A stretch of DNA of 27,927 nt from NCBI GenBank assembly GCA_048636595.1, contig JAIVWI010000014.1, forward strand, positions 1-27,927, given 5' to 3'. Of the stretch, positions 15,016-23,730 are shown piece after piece. How positions within the stretch are numbered: position 1 is the first letter of the stretch; every line of letters starts with the position of its first letter. The notes under the pieces were generated by a model that ran no database searches, was not told where the DNA came from, and worked only from the letters and a program-made list of their open reading frames with translations. A program made the position numbers and the translations under genes. Source of the stretch: JAJRRA01 sp048636595. GTDB lineage: Bacteria; Pseudomonadota; Gammaproteobacteria; Xanthomonadales; SZUA-36.

Positions 15016-16518
15016 ATGGCTGATTTCAAGACACCCTGTATTGATAAACCCATCGAAATCCCTGCGCTCGCCAGGGGCTCGATGGAACATTCAGCACCCT
15101 ATGTGGCGTCAGCGGTACACCAGCAGGCACTCGGTTTCCCCGGGGAACTGGTTGACGATTGGCAAAACAAGGCGATCGACAAGTTTGCCGAGTTGCTCGA
15201 CAAGTCACGGGCGTTGCGGGTCTACCTGGATTCCTGCGTCAAGTGCGGCGCATGCACCGACAAATGCCAGTATTTCCTCGGCACCGGTGACCCCAAGAAC
15301 ATGCCGGTCGCCCGCCAGGACCTGATGCGCAAGGTCTATCGCCGCAATTTCACCTGGACGGGCAAAATTGTGCCGTGGCTGGTGGGCGCCGAGGACCTGA
15401 CCAAAGAGGTGCTGGACGACTGGTACAGCTATTTCCACCAATGCTCCCAGTGCCGGCGCTGTTCGGTGTTTTGCCCCTATGGTATCGATACCGCTGAAAT
15501 ATCCATGGCGGCGCGCGAGATCATGGATCACATCGGCAAGGGGCAGAAATACTGCAATGAAATCATCGGCAAGGTGCATAAAATCGGTAACAACCTTGGT
15601 CTGCCCGAAAAGGCGCTGAGACACACCATGGAGGAGCTGGAAGAGGACATTGAAGAGGAAACCGGTTTGAAGGTAAGACTGCCGGTCAATGAAAAAGGCG
15701 CCGATATCCTGCTGGTGACGCCCAGCGCTGATTTTTTCGCCGAACCGCATATCGATGGATTGATTGGCTATGCCAAGGTGTTCCACCAGGCGGGAGTCAG
15801 CTGGACCCTCAGCTCATACGCTTCGGAAGCCGCAAATTTTGCCATGTTCATCGGCTCTTACGAGCAGATGAAGCTGGTCGCGGAGCGGATCAGGAAAGCG
15901 GCTGAGGATCTGGGCGTGAAGCGTATTATTTTCGGGGAGTGCGGGCATGCGTGGCGGGTCGCCTACAGTTTCCTGAACACGCTGACCGGGCCGTTTGACT
16001 TCCTGGATCCTGATTACCCGGTACCGCAACACATTTGTGAATTTACCTGGGACCTGATCGAAAAGGGCGAGCTGACGCTGGATAAATCTGCCAACGACCA
16101 CATGACGCTGACCTTTCACGACTCCTGCAACGTCGCGCGCGCCTCGCGTATGGGTGACAGCCCCGGCGGGCAATTCGAGATTCCGCGGGCAATCATCAAG
16201 GCCTGCTGCAACAATTTCTTCGACATGGCCGCCGATACCATCGGCGAAAGTACCTTCTGCTGCGGCGGCGGCGCCGGTCTGCTGACGGATGACCTGATGG
16301 AAATCAGGGTCAAGGGAGCAGCGCCCCGGATGCAGGCGCTGAAAGAAGTCGCTGATGAACATGGTGTCACGCACATGGCGGCGATCTGCGCCATCTGCAA
16401 ATCACAGTTTGCCAAGATTATGCCGACATACGGTTTTGAAATGGACAACATCGTCAGCGTGCACCAGTTGGTCTCGAACGCAATTGTTCTTGATGGGCAG
16501 ACGACCGAAGCTGAATAA
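15016..16518 (+). CDS. dsrK: DsrK, HdrD-like catalytic iron-sulfur subunit of DsrMKJOP
   Basis: A cytoplasmic-face subunit of 500 residues related to HdrD. Two [4Fe-4S] motifs, CVKCGACTDKC (about residue 75) and CSQCRRCSVFCP (about residue 143), precede a CCG region with HDSCNVARAS (about 369), TFCCGGGAGLL (about 413) and CAICKSQF (about 457). This site is thought to act on the DsrC disulfide or trisulfide. The ribosome site GGGGGAGG lies just before the ATG. Gene order dsrM-dsrK-dsrL is that of sulfur oxidizers, since dsrL is absent from most sulfate reducers. Confidence 0.95.
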   Translation: MADFKTPCIDKPIEIPALARGSMEHSAPYVASAVHQQALGFPGELVDDWQNKAIDKFAELLDKSRALRVYLDSCVKCGACTDKCQYFLGTGDPKNMPVARQDLMRKVYRRNFTWTGKIVPWLVGAEDLTKEVLDDWYSYFHQCSQCRRCSVFCPYGIDTAEISMAAREIMDHIGKGQKYCNEIIGKVHKIGNNLGLPEKALRHTMEELEEDIEEETGLKVRLPVNEKGADILLVTPSADFFAEPHIDGLIGYAKVFHQAGVSWTLSSYASEAANFAMFIGSYEQMKLVAERIRKAAEDLGVKRIIFGECGHAWRVAYSFLNTLTGPFDFLDPDYPVPQHICEFTWDLIEKGELTLDKSANDHMTLTFHDSCNVARASRMGDSPGGQFEIPRAIIKACCNNFFDMAADTIGESTFCCGGGAGLLTDDLMEIRVKGAAPRMQALKEVADEHGVTHMAAICAICKSQFAKIMPTYGFEMDNIVSVHQLVSNAIVLDGQTTEAE

Positions 16519-16560
16519 ATTTAACCCCAGGCGCGTTGACATGCGCAGGAAGAGGAAGCG

Positions 16561-18486
16561 ATGAACGAAAAACTTCTCACCCAACGCCGGTACAAGGATG
16601 GCGACCATACACCTCTGCCCTGGCAGGAAGAAATCTTCGTCGACGATACCTCCCACAAATGTCCGACGTACATTCATCGCACGCCGCCGTGCCAGGGCAG
16701 CTGTCCTGCGGGTGAGGATATCCGCGGCTGGCTGAACATTGCGCGGGGCATTGAGAAGCCACCCGGCGATATGCCCTGGCAGGAATACGCGTTCAGCCGT
16801 GTCGCCGATTCCAATCCCTTTCCGGCGATTATGGGCAGGGTCTGTCCTGCGCCCTGTGAGGATGGCTGCAACCGCAACGAGGTCGAGGATCACGTCGGCA
16901 TCAATTCGGTCGAACAATTCATCGGCGACTATGCCCTGGAACATCAACTGAAGTTGCATCCGGCTGGGGAAGACACCGGGAAGAAAGTCGCGATCATCGG
17001 CAGTGGAGTCGCCGGCCTCGCCTGCGCCTACCAGCTGCGTCGCATGGGACACGCCTGCACAGTGTTCGAAACCCACGACGAACTGGGCGGGATGATGCGC
17101 TACGGCATTCCCGGCTACCGTATCCCCCGGGAAGTCCTTGATGGCGAGATCCAACGCATTCTTGACCTGGGCGTTGAAGTGCGCAGGAACACAAAAATTG
17201 GAGTGGATATTTCGCTCGAGGAGCTGCAAACGGACTTTGATGCGGTCTTTGTTGGTCTTGGCGCACAGTCCGGCGCGGCTTTGCCTGTGCCGGGCGGGGA
17301 CGCACCCAATTGCATCAGCGGCATTGCATTCCTCGAGGCATTCAATGACGGACGGCTGAAGCATTCCGCCAAAAATGTGCTGGTGATCGGCGGTGGCGAT
17401 ACGGCGATGGACGTTGCTGCAGTTGCGCGGCGCCTGGGGCATATCGAACACCAACGTGAACACCGGCCTGAAAACGTCATTCTTGGGCATGTGGAACACG
17501 ATGTGGCGACCGTTGCCCACCGTGAAGGCGCCGATGTGACGATTGTTTACCGCAGGCTTATCTCAATGGCGCCGGCCACCAAGATGGAGATCGAGCACGT
17601 TACGCAGGAAGGTGTGATCATCCGGGATTCGCTGGCCCCGGTAGAAGTAATTGTCGGTGATGATGGCCGCGCCACAGCCCTGCGTGTGATCGAAGCCGAC
17701 TGGAGCACCGGCAAGATGGTGGTCAAGGAAGGGTCTGAAACAGAGATTGAGTGCGACCTGATTGTTGCGGCGGTTGGACAGGTTGGTGACCTCACCGGCC
17801 TGGAGAGTCTCGACAACGGATGGGGATTGATCGATGCTGACGGATTCTATCGCGTCAAGAGTCACGCTGATCTGTTTGTCGGTGGTGACGTGATAAAGCC
17901 GCATCTTCTGACCACCGCGATCGGTCACGGCTCCATAGCTGCAGAAGGGATTGACCAGTTCATGGCGGGTGAAAATCCATCCCGGCGGCCCAGGGTCGAT
18001 GTGCACCACTTCAGCCTGCTGGAGAAATTGCGCGAAACGGACCACGCACCCAGCGAATATCAACACGTACAGGACTGGGGGACGGACCAGGCCGATTTCG
18101 CGATCCACAACTACGAGGACCGCTCGTTTGCCGAGATTGTACCTTCGGATCAGCTGTTTCTTGCTCATTTCCCCTACGAAGCAAGGCATAAGCGTAATGA
18201 AAGTGAAATTACAGCCGATTCCGTGCTGGGTTCCTTCGGTGAGCGGATAAAAGGCCTTTCAGAGGAGGAGGCTCAGCAAGAGGCCGACCGCTGCATGAGC
18301 TGCGGCATGTGTTTTGAGTGCGATAACTGCGTCATATATTGCCCGCAGGACGCCATTTTCCGGGTCAAGAAAACGGAATCCACCATGGGCCGCTACGTCG
18401 ACACCGATTACGCAAAATGCATCGGCTGTCACATTTGCGAAGATGTCTGCCCGTCGGGCTATATCCGGATGGGGCTGGGGGAGTAA
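16561..18486 (+). CDS. dsrL: DsrL, NAD(P)H-acceptor flavoprotein partner of DsrAB
   Basis: An iron-sulfur flavoprotein of 641 residues related to the glutamate synthase small subunit. The N-terminal cluster domain has PPCQGSCPAG (about residue 41) and VCPAPCEDGC (about 95). An FAD motif IIGSGVAGLACAY lies near 145 and an NAD(P)-binding motif VIGGGDTAMDVAA near 274. A C-terminal ferredoxin domain has CMSCGMCFECDNCVIYCP and CIGCHICEDVCPSGY (about 578-636). DsrL is required for sulfur-globule oxidation in A. vinosum and takes electrons from DsrAB. A His- and Glu-rich stretch of about 28 residues (about 294-321) interrupts the usual link between the NAD(P) motif and VTIVYRR. AGGAAGAGG precedes the start. 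Confidence 0.95.
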   Translation: MNEKLLTQRRYKDGDHTPLPWQEEIFVDDTSHKCPTYIHRTPPCQGSCPAGEDIRGWLNIARGIEKPPGDMPWQEYAFSRVADSNPFPAIMGRVCPAPCEDGCNRNEVEDHVGINSVEQFIGDYALEHQLKLHPAGEDTGKKVAIIGSGVAGLACAYQLRRMGHACTVFETHDELGGMMRYGIPGYRIPREVLDGEIQRILDLGVEVRRNTKIGVDISLEELQTDFDAVFVGLGAQSGAALPVPGGDAPNCISGIAFLEAFNDGRLKHSAKNVLVIGGGDTAMDVAAVARRLGHIEHQREHRPENVILGHVEHDVATVAHREGADVTIVYRRLISMAPATKMEIEHVTQEGVIIRDSLAPVEVIVGDDGRATALRVIEADWSTGKMVVKEGSETEIECDLIVAAVGQVGDLTGLESLDNGWGLIDADGFYRVKSHADLFVGGDVIKPHLLTTAIGHGSIAAEGIDQFMAGENPSRRPRVDVHHFSLLEKLRETDHAPSEYQHVQDWGTDQADFAIHNYEDRSFAEIVPSDQLFLAHFPYEARHKRNESEITADSVLGSFGERIKGLSEEEAQQEADRCMSCGMCFECDNCVIYCPQDAIFRVKKTESTMGRYVDTDYAKCIGCHICEDVCPSGYIRMGLGE

Positions 18487-18489
18487 ATC

Positions 18490-18909
18490 ATGATCCTGCG
18501 CCGCATTTCCATCGTGATGGTCGCGGTTGCACTGGTATCTTTGGCTGACGTGAACGAAGCGAAAGCTGCGATGGAAAAAGAAAGCGGCGATAACAGTGTG
18601 CTGCTGCCTGTCATACCCAGGGGACAGGGTGAGAGCTGCGTTGCCGATACCCAATTCATGCGGCGCAACCACATGACCATGCTCAGGCACCAGCGCGACG
18701 AAACCATGCGGGAAGGCATCCGCGGTAATCAGTACAGCCTCAAGGAGTGCGTAGCCTGTCATGCGGTCATGGGGCCGGACGCGATGCCGGTCACCGTTGC
18801 CAGTCCGGAACATTTTTGCCGCTCGTGTCACGATTACGCAGCAGTGAACATTGACTGCTTCGGTTGCCATGCATCGCGACCCGGGCCCAGCGTAGCTGCG
18901 ATCGAATAA
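18490..18909 (+). CDS. dsrJ: DsrJ, periplasmic triheme cytochrome c of DsrMKJOP
   Basis: A 139-residue protein with an N-terminal hydrophobic segment (ISIVMVAVALVSLADVNEAKA) for export and possible anchoring. Three heme c motifs are present: CVACH, CRSCH and CFGCH. An extra Cys (GESCVADTQFM) upstream of the hemes fits the residue that coordinates the unusual His/Cys heme of DsrJ. The family length is about 130-150 residues. The ATG follows the dsrL stop after three bases, so it is in the operon. Confidence 0.94.
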   Translation: MILRRISIVMVAVALVSLADVNEAKAAMEKESGDNSVLLPVIPRGQGESCVADTQFMRRNHMTMLRHQRDETMREGIRGNQYSLKECVACHAVMGPDAMPVTVASPEHFCRSCHDYAAVNIDCFGCHASRPGPSVAAIE

Positions 18910-18911
18910 AT

Positions 18912-19703
18912 ATGAAGCGGAAAAAAGAACAAAGGAACCCGGCCGCAACACCTGGCTTTGATCCTGGACGGCGCAGGTTCCTGGGCACAGTCGCTGCCGC
19001 AGCGGGCGTGACGCTGGCGCCGGGGGTGTTTTTGTACACTATCGGAACATCAAAACCGGCGATTGCGCGAGAACTCGATGTGGCTGTCTCGGACGATGTG
19101 CGATGGGGAATGTTGATTGACCTTAATCGCTGCGACAGCGGATGCAATGAATGTGTCAGCGCTTGTGTTGCAGAAAACGGACTGCAGGGTCACGGCAGAC
19201 CGGCGACCGACGTGCAGTGGATTCGGAAAGTCGATATCCGCGATCCGGATACCGGCTTGAGCCAGTCACTGCCGGTGATGTGCCAGCATTGCGCTGAACC
19301 ACCGTGCGTAGATGTCTGCCCGACAGGCGCGTCGTTCAAACGTGCCGATGGCATTGTCCTGGTGGACCGGCACATCTGTATCGGCTGCCGCTATTGCATG
19401 ATGGCTTGCCCCTACAAGGCGAGGTCGTTCGTCCACGAGGAGCTTGAAGATCAGAAACCCCACACACCCCGGGGCCAGGGCACGGTGGAAAGTTGCACCC
19501 TGTGTGTTCATCGGGTCGATGCCGACCAGCTGCCTGCTTGTGTGGAAGCCTGTAACGATGCGGGTGGCGGGGCGATGCTGTTTGGCGATCTGAAAGACCC
19601 CGATAGTGAAATTTCAAAGCGTGTGGCCAGTTACGCAACGCAACAAATCCGCGCGGACCTGGGGCTGGATCCCGGTGTACGCTACCAGAATCTAAGCTCA
19701 TGA
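18912..19703 (+). CDS. dsrO: DsrO, periplasmic Tat-exported iron-sulfur subunit of DsrMKJOP
   Basis: A 263-residue protein with a twin-arginine signal (GRRRFLGTVAAAAGVTLAPG, ending near IARE). Four Cys groups of the DmsB/HybA type for [4Fe-4S] clusters follow: CDSGCNECVSAC, CQHCAEPPCVDVCP, CIGCRYCMMACP and CTLCVHRVDADQLPACVEAC. The frame extends upstream through dsrJ, but ATG at 18912, two bases after the dsrJ stop, gives the Tat signal its proper N-terminus. It links DsrJ to DsrP electrically. It overlaps dsrP by four bases. Confidence 0.94.
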   Translation: MKRKKEQRNPAATPGFDPGRRRFLGTVAAAAGVTLAPGVFLYTIGTSKPAIARELDVAVSDDVRWGMLIDLNRCDSGCNECVSACVAENGLQGHGRPATDVQWIRKVDIRDPDTGLSQSLPVMCQHCAEPPCVDVCPTGASFKRADGIVLVDRHICIGCRYCMMACPYKARSFVHEELEDQKPHTPRGQGTVESCTLCVHRVDADQLPACVEACNDAGGGAMLFGDLKDPDSEISKRVASYATQQIRADLGLDPGVRYQNLSS

Positions 19704-20932
19704 AACGGATCATATTCAGTGAAATCGAGGGGCGCAGCGCGGGATTTCGCGGTCTTGCAGCGATCCTGGGCGTATTTTTCCTCACCGGACTGGCCGCTGT
19801 AATGTACGTTGAACATGCCGGTCACTGGGTCACCGGGGGCAGCAACCAGGTGGTTTGGGGTATCCCGGATGTTTTTGCGATGTTCCTGATCGTTTCTGCG
19901 TCCGGCGCGCTGAACGTGGCCATTATCAGTTCGGTCTTTGGCAAAACACTTTACAAACCGCTGGAACGGCTTTCCTGCCTGCTTGCGGTGGCGATGTTGC
20001 TGGGCGGCCTGATGATCCTGGTGCTCGATCTTGGCCGGTCCGATCGCGTGATTGTCGCCATGCTCAACCGCAACTTCAAATCGGTCTTTGCGTGGAACCT
20101 TTATCTTTACACGGGTTTCATCGCGATCGTGGTCGTTTATCTGTGGCTGCAGATGGAGCGGAGGATGAACCGTTTCGTTCCCGCGGCCGGCATGCTTGCA
20201 TTTCTCTGGCGCCTGGCGCTGACCACGGGCAGCGGCTCCATTTACGGTGTCCTTGTAGCCCGTGAAGCCTACGACTCAGCCATCATGGCGCCGATGTTTA
20301 TCGCCATGTCTTTTTCTTTTGGCCTTGCCGTCTACAATCTCGTACTGCTCGCCGCTTGCAGGGGCAGCGGCCGGGAAATCGGTGATGTCCTGTTACGGCG
20401 CCTCGGACGGCTGCTGGGGATTTTTGTCGCGGTGGTGCTCTATTTCACCGCTGTGCAGCACCTGACCAACCTTTATGCGGCCGAACACAGCGGGGTTGAA
20501 CGCTTCATCCTGCGTGACGGCGGAATCTATACCCTGCTGTTCTGGGGTGGGCAGATCATTGTGGGCGGTCTCTTGCCGCTGGTGCTGGTATTTGTGTCCT
20601 CCCGGCGTGGTTTGCATCCCAGCGGACGCACAGTGGCGCTCACCTCGATGCTGGTCATCATGGGTGCTTTTTCCCAACTCTATGTGTTGATTATCGGTGG
20701 CCAGGCCTACCCCCTGACCCTGTTCCCCGGTATGGAGGTGTCCTCCAGCTTTTACGATGGCGCTATTGCCAGCTATACACCGAGCCTGCCGGAAATCGGC
20801 CTGGGGCTGGGTGGTGTGGCACTGGCTGGCCTGGTCGTCCTGTTTGGGATCAAGCTGCTGCGTTTTCTGCCAACCACGCTGGTAAATGCGGCGATCGATC
20901 CGCACTATGTAGCTACTTCGAACAAGGCATAG
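19700..20932 (+). CDS. dsrP: DsrP, NrfD-like membrane subunit of DsrMKJOP
   Basis: An integral membrane protein of 410 residues with about ten hydrophobic helices, of the NrfD/PsrC quinone-interacting family. The first helix is near residues 15-35 and the last near 365-395. It has no cofactor motif, as expected. Its ATG overlaps the dsrO stop (ATGA). Together with DsrO it forms the second quinone module of the complex. Confidence 0.93.
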   Translation: MKRIIFSEIEGRSAGFRGLAAILGVFFLTGLAAVMYVEHAGHWVTGGSNQVVWGIPDVFAMFLIVSASGALNVAIISSVFGKTLYKPLERLSCLLAVAMLLGGLMILVLDLGRSDRVIVAMLNRNFKSVFAWNLYLYTGFIAIVVVYLWLQMERRMNRFVPAAGMLAFLWRLALTTGSGSIYGVLVAREAYDSAIMAPMFIAMSFSFGLAVYNLVLLAACRGSGREIGDVLLRRLGRLLGIFVAVVLYFTAVQHLTNLYAAEHSGVERFILRDGGIYTLLFWGGQIIVGGLLPLVLVFVSSRRGLHPSGRTVALTSMLVIMGAFSQLYVLIIGGQAYPLTLFPGMEVSSSFYDGAIASYTPSLPEIGLGLGGVALAGLVVLFGIKLLRFLPTTLVNAAIDPHYVATSNKA

Positions 20933-20959
20933 CCCCGGCGCAAACGGGCGCATATTGAT

Positions 20960-22348
20960 ATGGCCCATCTTTTCATCGCAGCTGCCCACAAGTCCTCAGG
21001 CAAGACATCGGTTGCGGTGGGCCTGACGGCAGCCCTGGTAAAACGGGAACTAACCGTGCAGCCGTTCAAGAAGGGTCCCGATTATATCGACCCCATATGG
21101 TTGGCGCGTGCCGCCGGCAGGGCCTGTTATAACCTCGATTTTTTCACCCAGTCCGACACGGAAATACTTGCCACCTTCACCGGGAAATCGATTGGCGCTG
21201 ATATCAGCGTGATTGAGGGCAACAAGGGCTTGTTCGATGGCCTCGATGTCGAGGGTGCAGACAGCAACGCAGCGCTGGCGACGATGCTGTCGGCGCCGGT
21301 AGTGCTGGTGATCGATACCGGCGGCATGACCAGGGGTATTGCACCGTTGATCCGCGGTTACCTGGACTTCGATCCGGACGTTGATATCCGCGGAGTGATC
21401 CTCAACAAGGTGGGCGGAGCACGCCATGAAACCAAGTTGCGGGCAGCGCTTGAGCGCTATACCGATGCCGATGTGCTGGGGGCAATTGGACGTGACGCCG
21501 CACTCGAAATCCCCGAGCGGCACCTGGGCCTGATACCGGCAAACGAAGTCGGCATGGCAGACACCATGATTGCACGCCTGGCAGATGCCGTATCGGCTGG
21601 CGTTGACCTCGATCACATTATTGATCTTGCCAGCGCCGCCAGTTTGCCGGCGGGAAAGACAGTGCCTGTGGCTAGCCTGCAACAGCAGACTGCTGATGTG
21701 CGGATCGCCATTGCACGTGATGCTGCCTTCGGCTTTTATTACCAGGATGACCTCGAAGCTTTTGCGGAAGCGGGCGCTGAACTCGTTGCCTTCGATGCAC
21801 TCAACGATGCGCTGCTGCCTGAGGCGGATGGCCTGTTTATCGGCGGTGGTTTTCCCGAAACCCACCTGGCGGCACTGTCAGCAAATCAAAGCCTGCTTGC
21901 GAATATCCGGCAGGCGTTGGCGTCGGGTATACCCGCATACGCCGAATGCGGGGGGCTGATGTACCTGGCGCGCAGTATCGCGTGGCGCGGGGAGAGACGA
22001 AACATGGTCGGGGCTGTGCCTGCAGACGTTATTGTCGGCAATCGCCCACAGGGAAGGGGCTATATGGTACTCGAGGAAACCGCAAAGAGCCCATGGCCCT
22101 CATCGTCAGCAACTCAAGGCGCCGTAACGGCCAGCATTCCCGCACACGAATTCCATTATGCGCGCCTCGAAAACCTGCCGGATGATTTGAATTATGCGTA
22201 TCGCGTTATCCGTGGCGCGGGTATCGACGGGCGCCATGACGGCATCGTCATCGGCAACCTCCTGGCGGGCTTTGCGCACCATCGAAACACTGCAGCCAAT
22301 CCCTGGGTCAAACGTTTCGTGGAGTTTGTCCGAAAAAAGCCTGGTTAA
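20960..22348 (+). CDS. dsrN: DsrN, siroheme amidase (cobyrinate a,c-diamide synthase-like)
   Basis: A 462-residue CbiA/CobB-family glutamine amidotransferase. The N-terminal ATP-binding domain has a P-loop-like AAHKSSGKTSVAVG (residues 5-18) and KKGPDYIDPIW. The C-terminal class-I-type amidotransferase domain has GGGFPETHL and the nucleophile Cys in YAECGGLMYL (about 331). In dsr loci this protein amidates siroheme to siro(heme)amide for DsrAB. Genuine cobalamin synthesis is a possible alternative, but its place at the end of dsr argues for DsrN. No good ribosome site is seen before the ATG; 27 bases separate it from dsrP. Confidence 0.92.
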   Translation: MAHLFIAAAHKSSGKTSVAVGLTAALVKRELTVQPFKKGPDYIDPIWLARAAGRACYNLDFFTQSDTEILATFTGKSIGADISVIEGNKGLFDGLDVEGADSNAALATMLSAPVVLVIDTGGMTRGIAPLIRGYLDFDPDVDIRGVILNKVGGARHETKLRAALERYTDADVLGAIGRDAALEIPERHLGLIPANEVGMADTMIARLADAVSAGVDLDHIIDLASAASLPAGKTVPVASLQQQTADVRIAIARDAAFGFYYQDDLEAFAEAGAELVAFDALNDALLPEADGLFIGGGFPETHLAALSANQSLLANIRQALASGIPAYAECGGLMYLARSIAWRGERRNMVGAVPADVIVGNRPQGRGYMVLEETAKSPWPSSSATQGAVTASIPAHEFHYARLENLPDDLNYAYRVIRGAGIDGRHDGIVIGNLLAGFAHHRNTAANPWVKRFVEFVRKKPG

Positions 22349-22469
22349 ATGTAAGGCGCCGGCGGAAAGAGTGAGAAGACGTGACCTTTCCCCCCGTCGG
22401 TGGCGCCGCTCATGCAAATAGAAATGGACGTGGCCGTAGAATAATACGGTGCAGGGGCGCCCTGTATGA

Positions 22470-23660
22470 TTACTTGCTTAGTGCTGCGACCAGCGCTTGC
22501 GCCTTTTTCCGTTGTTCCTCGCCAAGCTCCATGTATTGCGCGTGGCTGGCTTCCTGGAAATACTTTACGACCTCATCAAAATCATTCAGCGCCATGAGGG
22601 CAACATCACTATTCTCTGTCATTTCCGCCAGTATCATTCTAACCGCACCCAGGTTGGCCAGGGTCATGGCCCAACCCATTGGGAGCTTCTCCCGGGTGAT
22701 TTCCAGCAGCGCGTTTTCATAGGCGGTAACTGATTCTTGCAGCAACTGCGGATCACCTTGACGTTTGCCGAGGGATTGGAGCGCGGCGCCGAGATTATTC
22801 TGCGTCATCGCCCAGTCCTGCGGTACTTGTTCACGGGTCCGTTCAGCCAGTGCGTTCTGAAAGGCAGCAACTGATTGCTCCAGGGTTCGTGGGCCTTTGC
22901 GGTACTCCCCGAGCAGTCGAAGCACAGTACCCATGTTGTTAAAAGTTGTAGCCCAGTTCATCGGCAACTGTTTTCGGGTCCATTCCTGCAAAACATTTTT
23001 ATATGCTTCAACCGACTTCTTCAGCAGTTTAGGGTCTTTCTCGCGCTGGCCAAGGACTTGAAGTGCGGTGCCGAGATTATTTTGTGTTGCGGCCCAGTCC
23101 ATCGGTACCTGCTCCCGGGTGCGTTCCTCAAGTGCGCTTTCAAATGCTTCAACCGCTTTTTCCAACATCTCGGTGTCACCCTGGCGTTGTCCCAGGATTC
23201 CAAGCACATTGCCGTAATTATCCTGCGTTGTGGCCCATTCCAGTGGCGCCTGTTTCTGGCTCCTGACTGAAAGTGCATTTTCAAAGGCCAGAATGGCACT
23301 TTCCAGCATCCATGTGGCGCGGTGGCGTTGCCCGAGAACTCCAAGCGCGTTACCAAAATTATGCTGTGTTGTGGCCCAGTCGCCGGACCTTTCTTTTTTG
23401 GGGGCAAGGCCAAGAACCGTGTTTTCATAGAGATCGATCGCCTGTTCAAGCGCCGCATTGTTCCTGAACTCGCGACCATGTTCTGCCAGCATCAAGGCCT
23501 GCTGGTTACGGTATTTCCATTGCAGCGGTACTTCCAGCCCCCTGGTTGTCGCAGCTTCAGCGAAAAGTTCAGAGGCGCGCTGGTATTCCTGTTGGGTGGC
23601 TGCGTTTTGGGCTTGTTCCGCAAGAAGAAGAGCGGCGTTTTCAGGTTCAGTCAATTTCAT
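22470..23660 (-). CDS. TPR-like repeat protein with seven 47-residue units
   Basis: A 396-residue protein with no signal peptide. After a helical N-terminal region, repeats begin at Trp residues 48, 95, 142, 189, 236, 283 and 330, exactly 47 apart. The consensus is WA.TQ.NLG.AL..LG, then an acidic or basic linker, then a second helix (LE.AV.AFE.AL.ERT). This is a tetratricopeptide-type helix-turn-helix with an extended loop, suited to protein binding. It probably scaffolds or binds another protein; the partner is unknown. The gene lies downstream of aprA beyond a 46-bp palindrome and is convergent with dsrN. I see no catalytic motif. Several homologous 141-bp units could lead to copy-number change by recombination. 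Confidence 0.85.
   Translation of the reverse strand: MKLTEPENAALLLAEQAQNAATQQEYQRASELFAEAATTRGLEVPLQWKYRNQQALMLAEHGREFRNNAALEQAIDLYENTVLGLAPKKERSGDWATTQHNFGNALGVLGQRHRATWMLESAILAFENALSVRSQKQAPLEWATTQDNYGNVLGILGQRQGDTEMLEKAVEAFESALEERTREQVPMDWAATQNNLGTALQVLGQREKDPKLLKKSVEAYKNVLQEWTRKQLPMNWATTFNNMGTVLRLLGEYRKGPRTLEQSVAAFQNALAERTREQVPQDWAMTQNNLGAALQSLGKRQGDPQLLQESVTAYENALLEITREKLPMGWAMTLANLGAVRMILAEMTENSDVALMALNDFDEVVKYFQEASHAQYMELGEEQRKKAQALVAALSK
22533..23519 (-). repeat. Seven tandem 141-bp coding repeats
   Basis: These are the DNA units encoding the 47-residue repeats of the TPR-like protein. They are diverged at the nucleotide level but in strict phase, with no indels between Trp48 and about residue 376. 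The first and last units are the least conserved, the usual pattern for old internal tandem duplication. Confidence 0.8.
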
Positions 23661-23678
23661 GAATATTTATCTCTTAAA

Positions 23679-23724
23679 CGTAAAAGGGGCCGGATACAGT
23701 TAACTGTATCCGGCCCCTTTTACG
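23679..23724 (-). terminator. 46-bp perfect palindrome, probable bidirectional terminator after aprA
   Basis: Bases 23679-23701 and 23702-23724 are exact reverse complements: 23 bp per arm, with no unpaired centre. The arm has an A-tract followed by GGGGCC and ends GTT at the axis, so each strand ends in CCCCTTTT. That is the layout of an intrinsic terminator working in both directions. It begins seven bases beyond the aprA stop codon and ends 19 bases before the start of the TPR gene, so it could also limit read-through into that gene. Confidence 0.7.
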
Positions 23725-23730
23725 ACTTAT

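Noticed and set aside
16402..17520. A 372-codon minus-strand open frame opposite dsrK and dsrL
   Set aside because: It is antisense to two clear dsr genes, and its composition is that of a frame shadow. No domain was recognised.
22451..22463. CAGGG/CCCTG hairpin between dsrN and the TPR gene as a terminator
   Set aside because: It is a five-base stem with a three-base loop and no U-run on either strand. Possible but weak.
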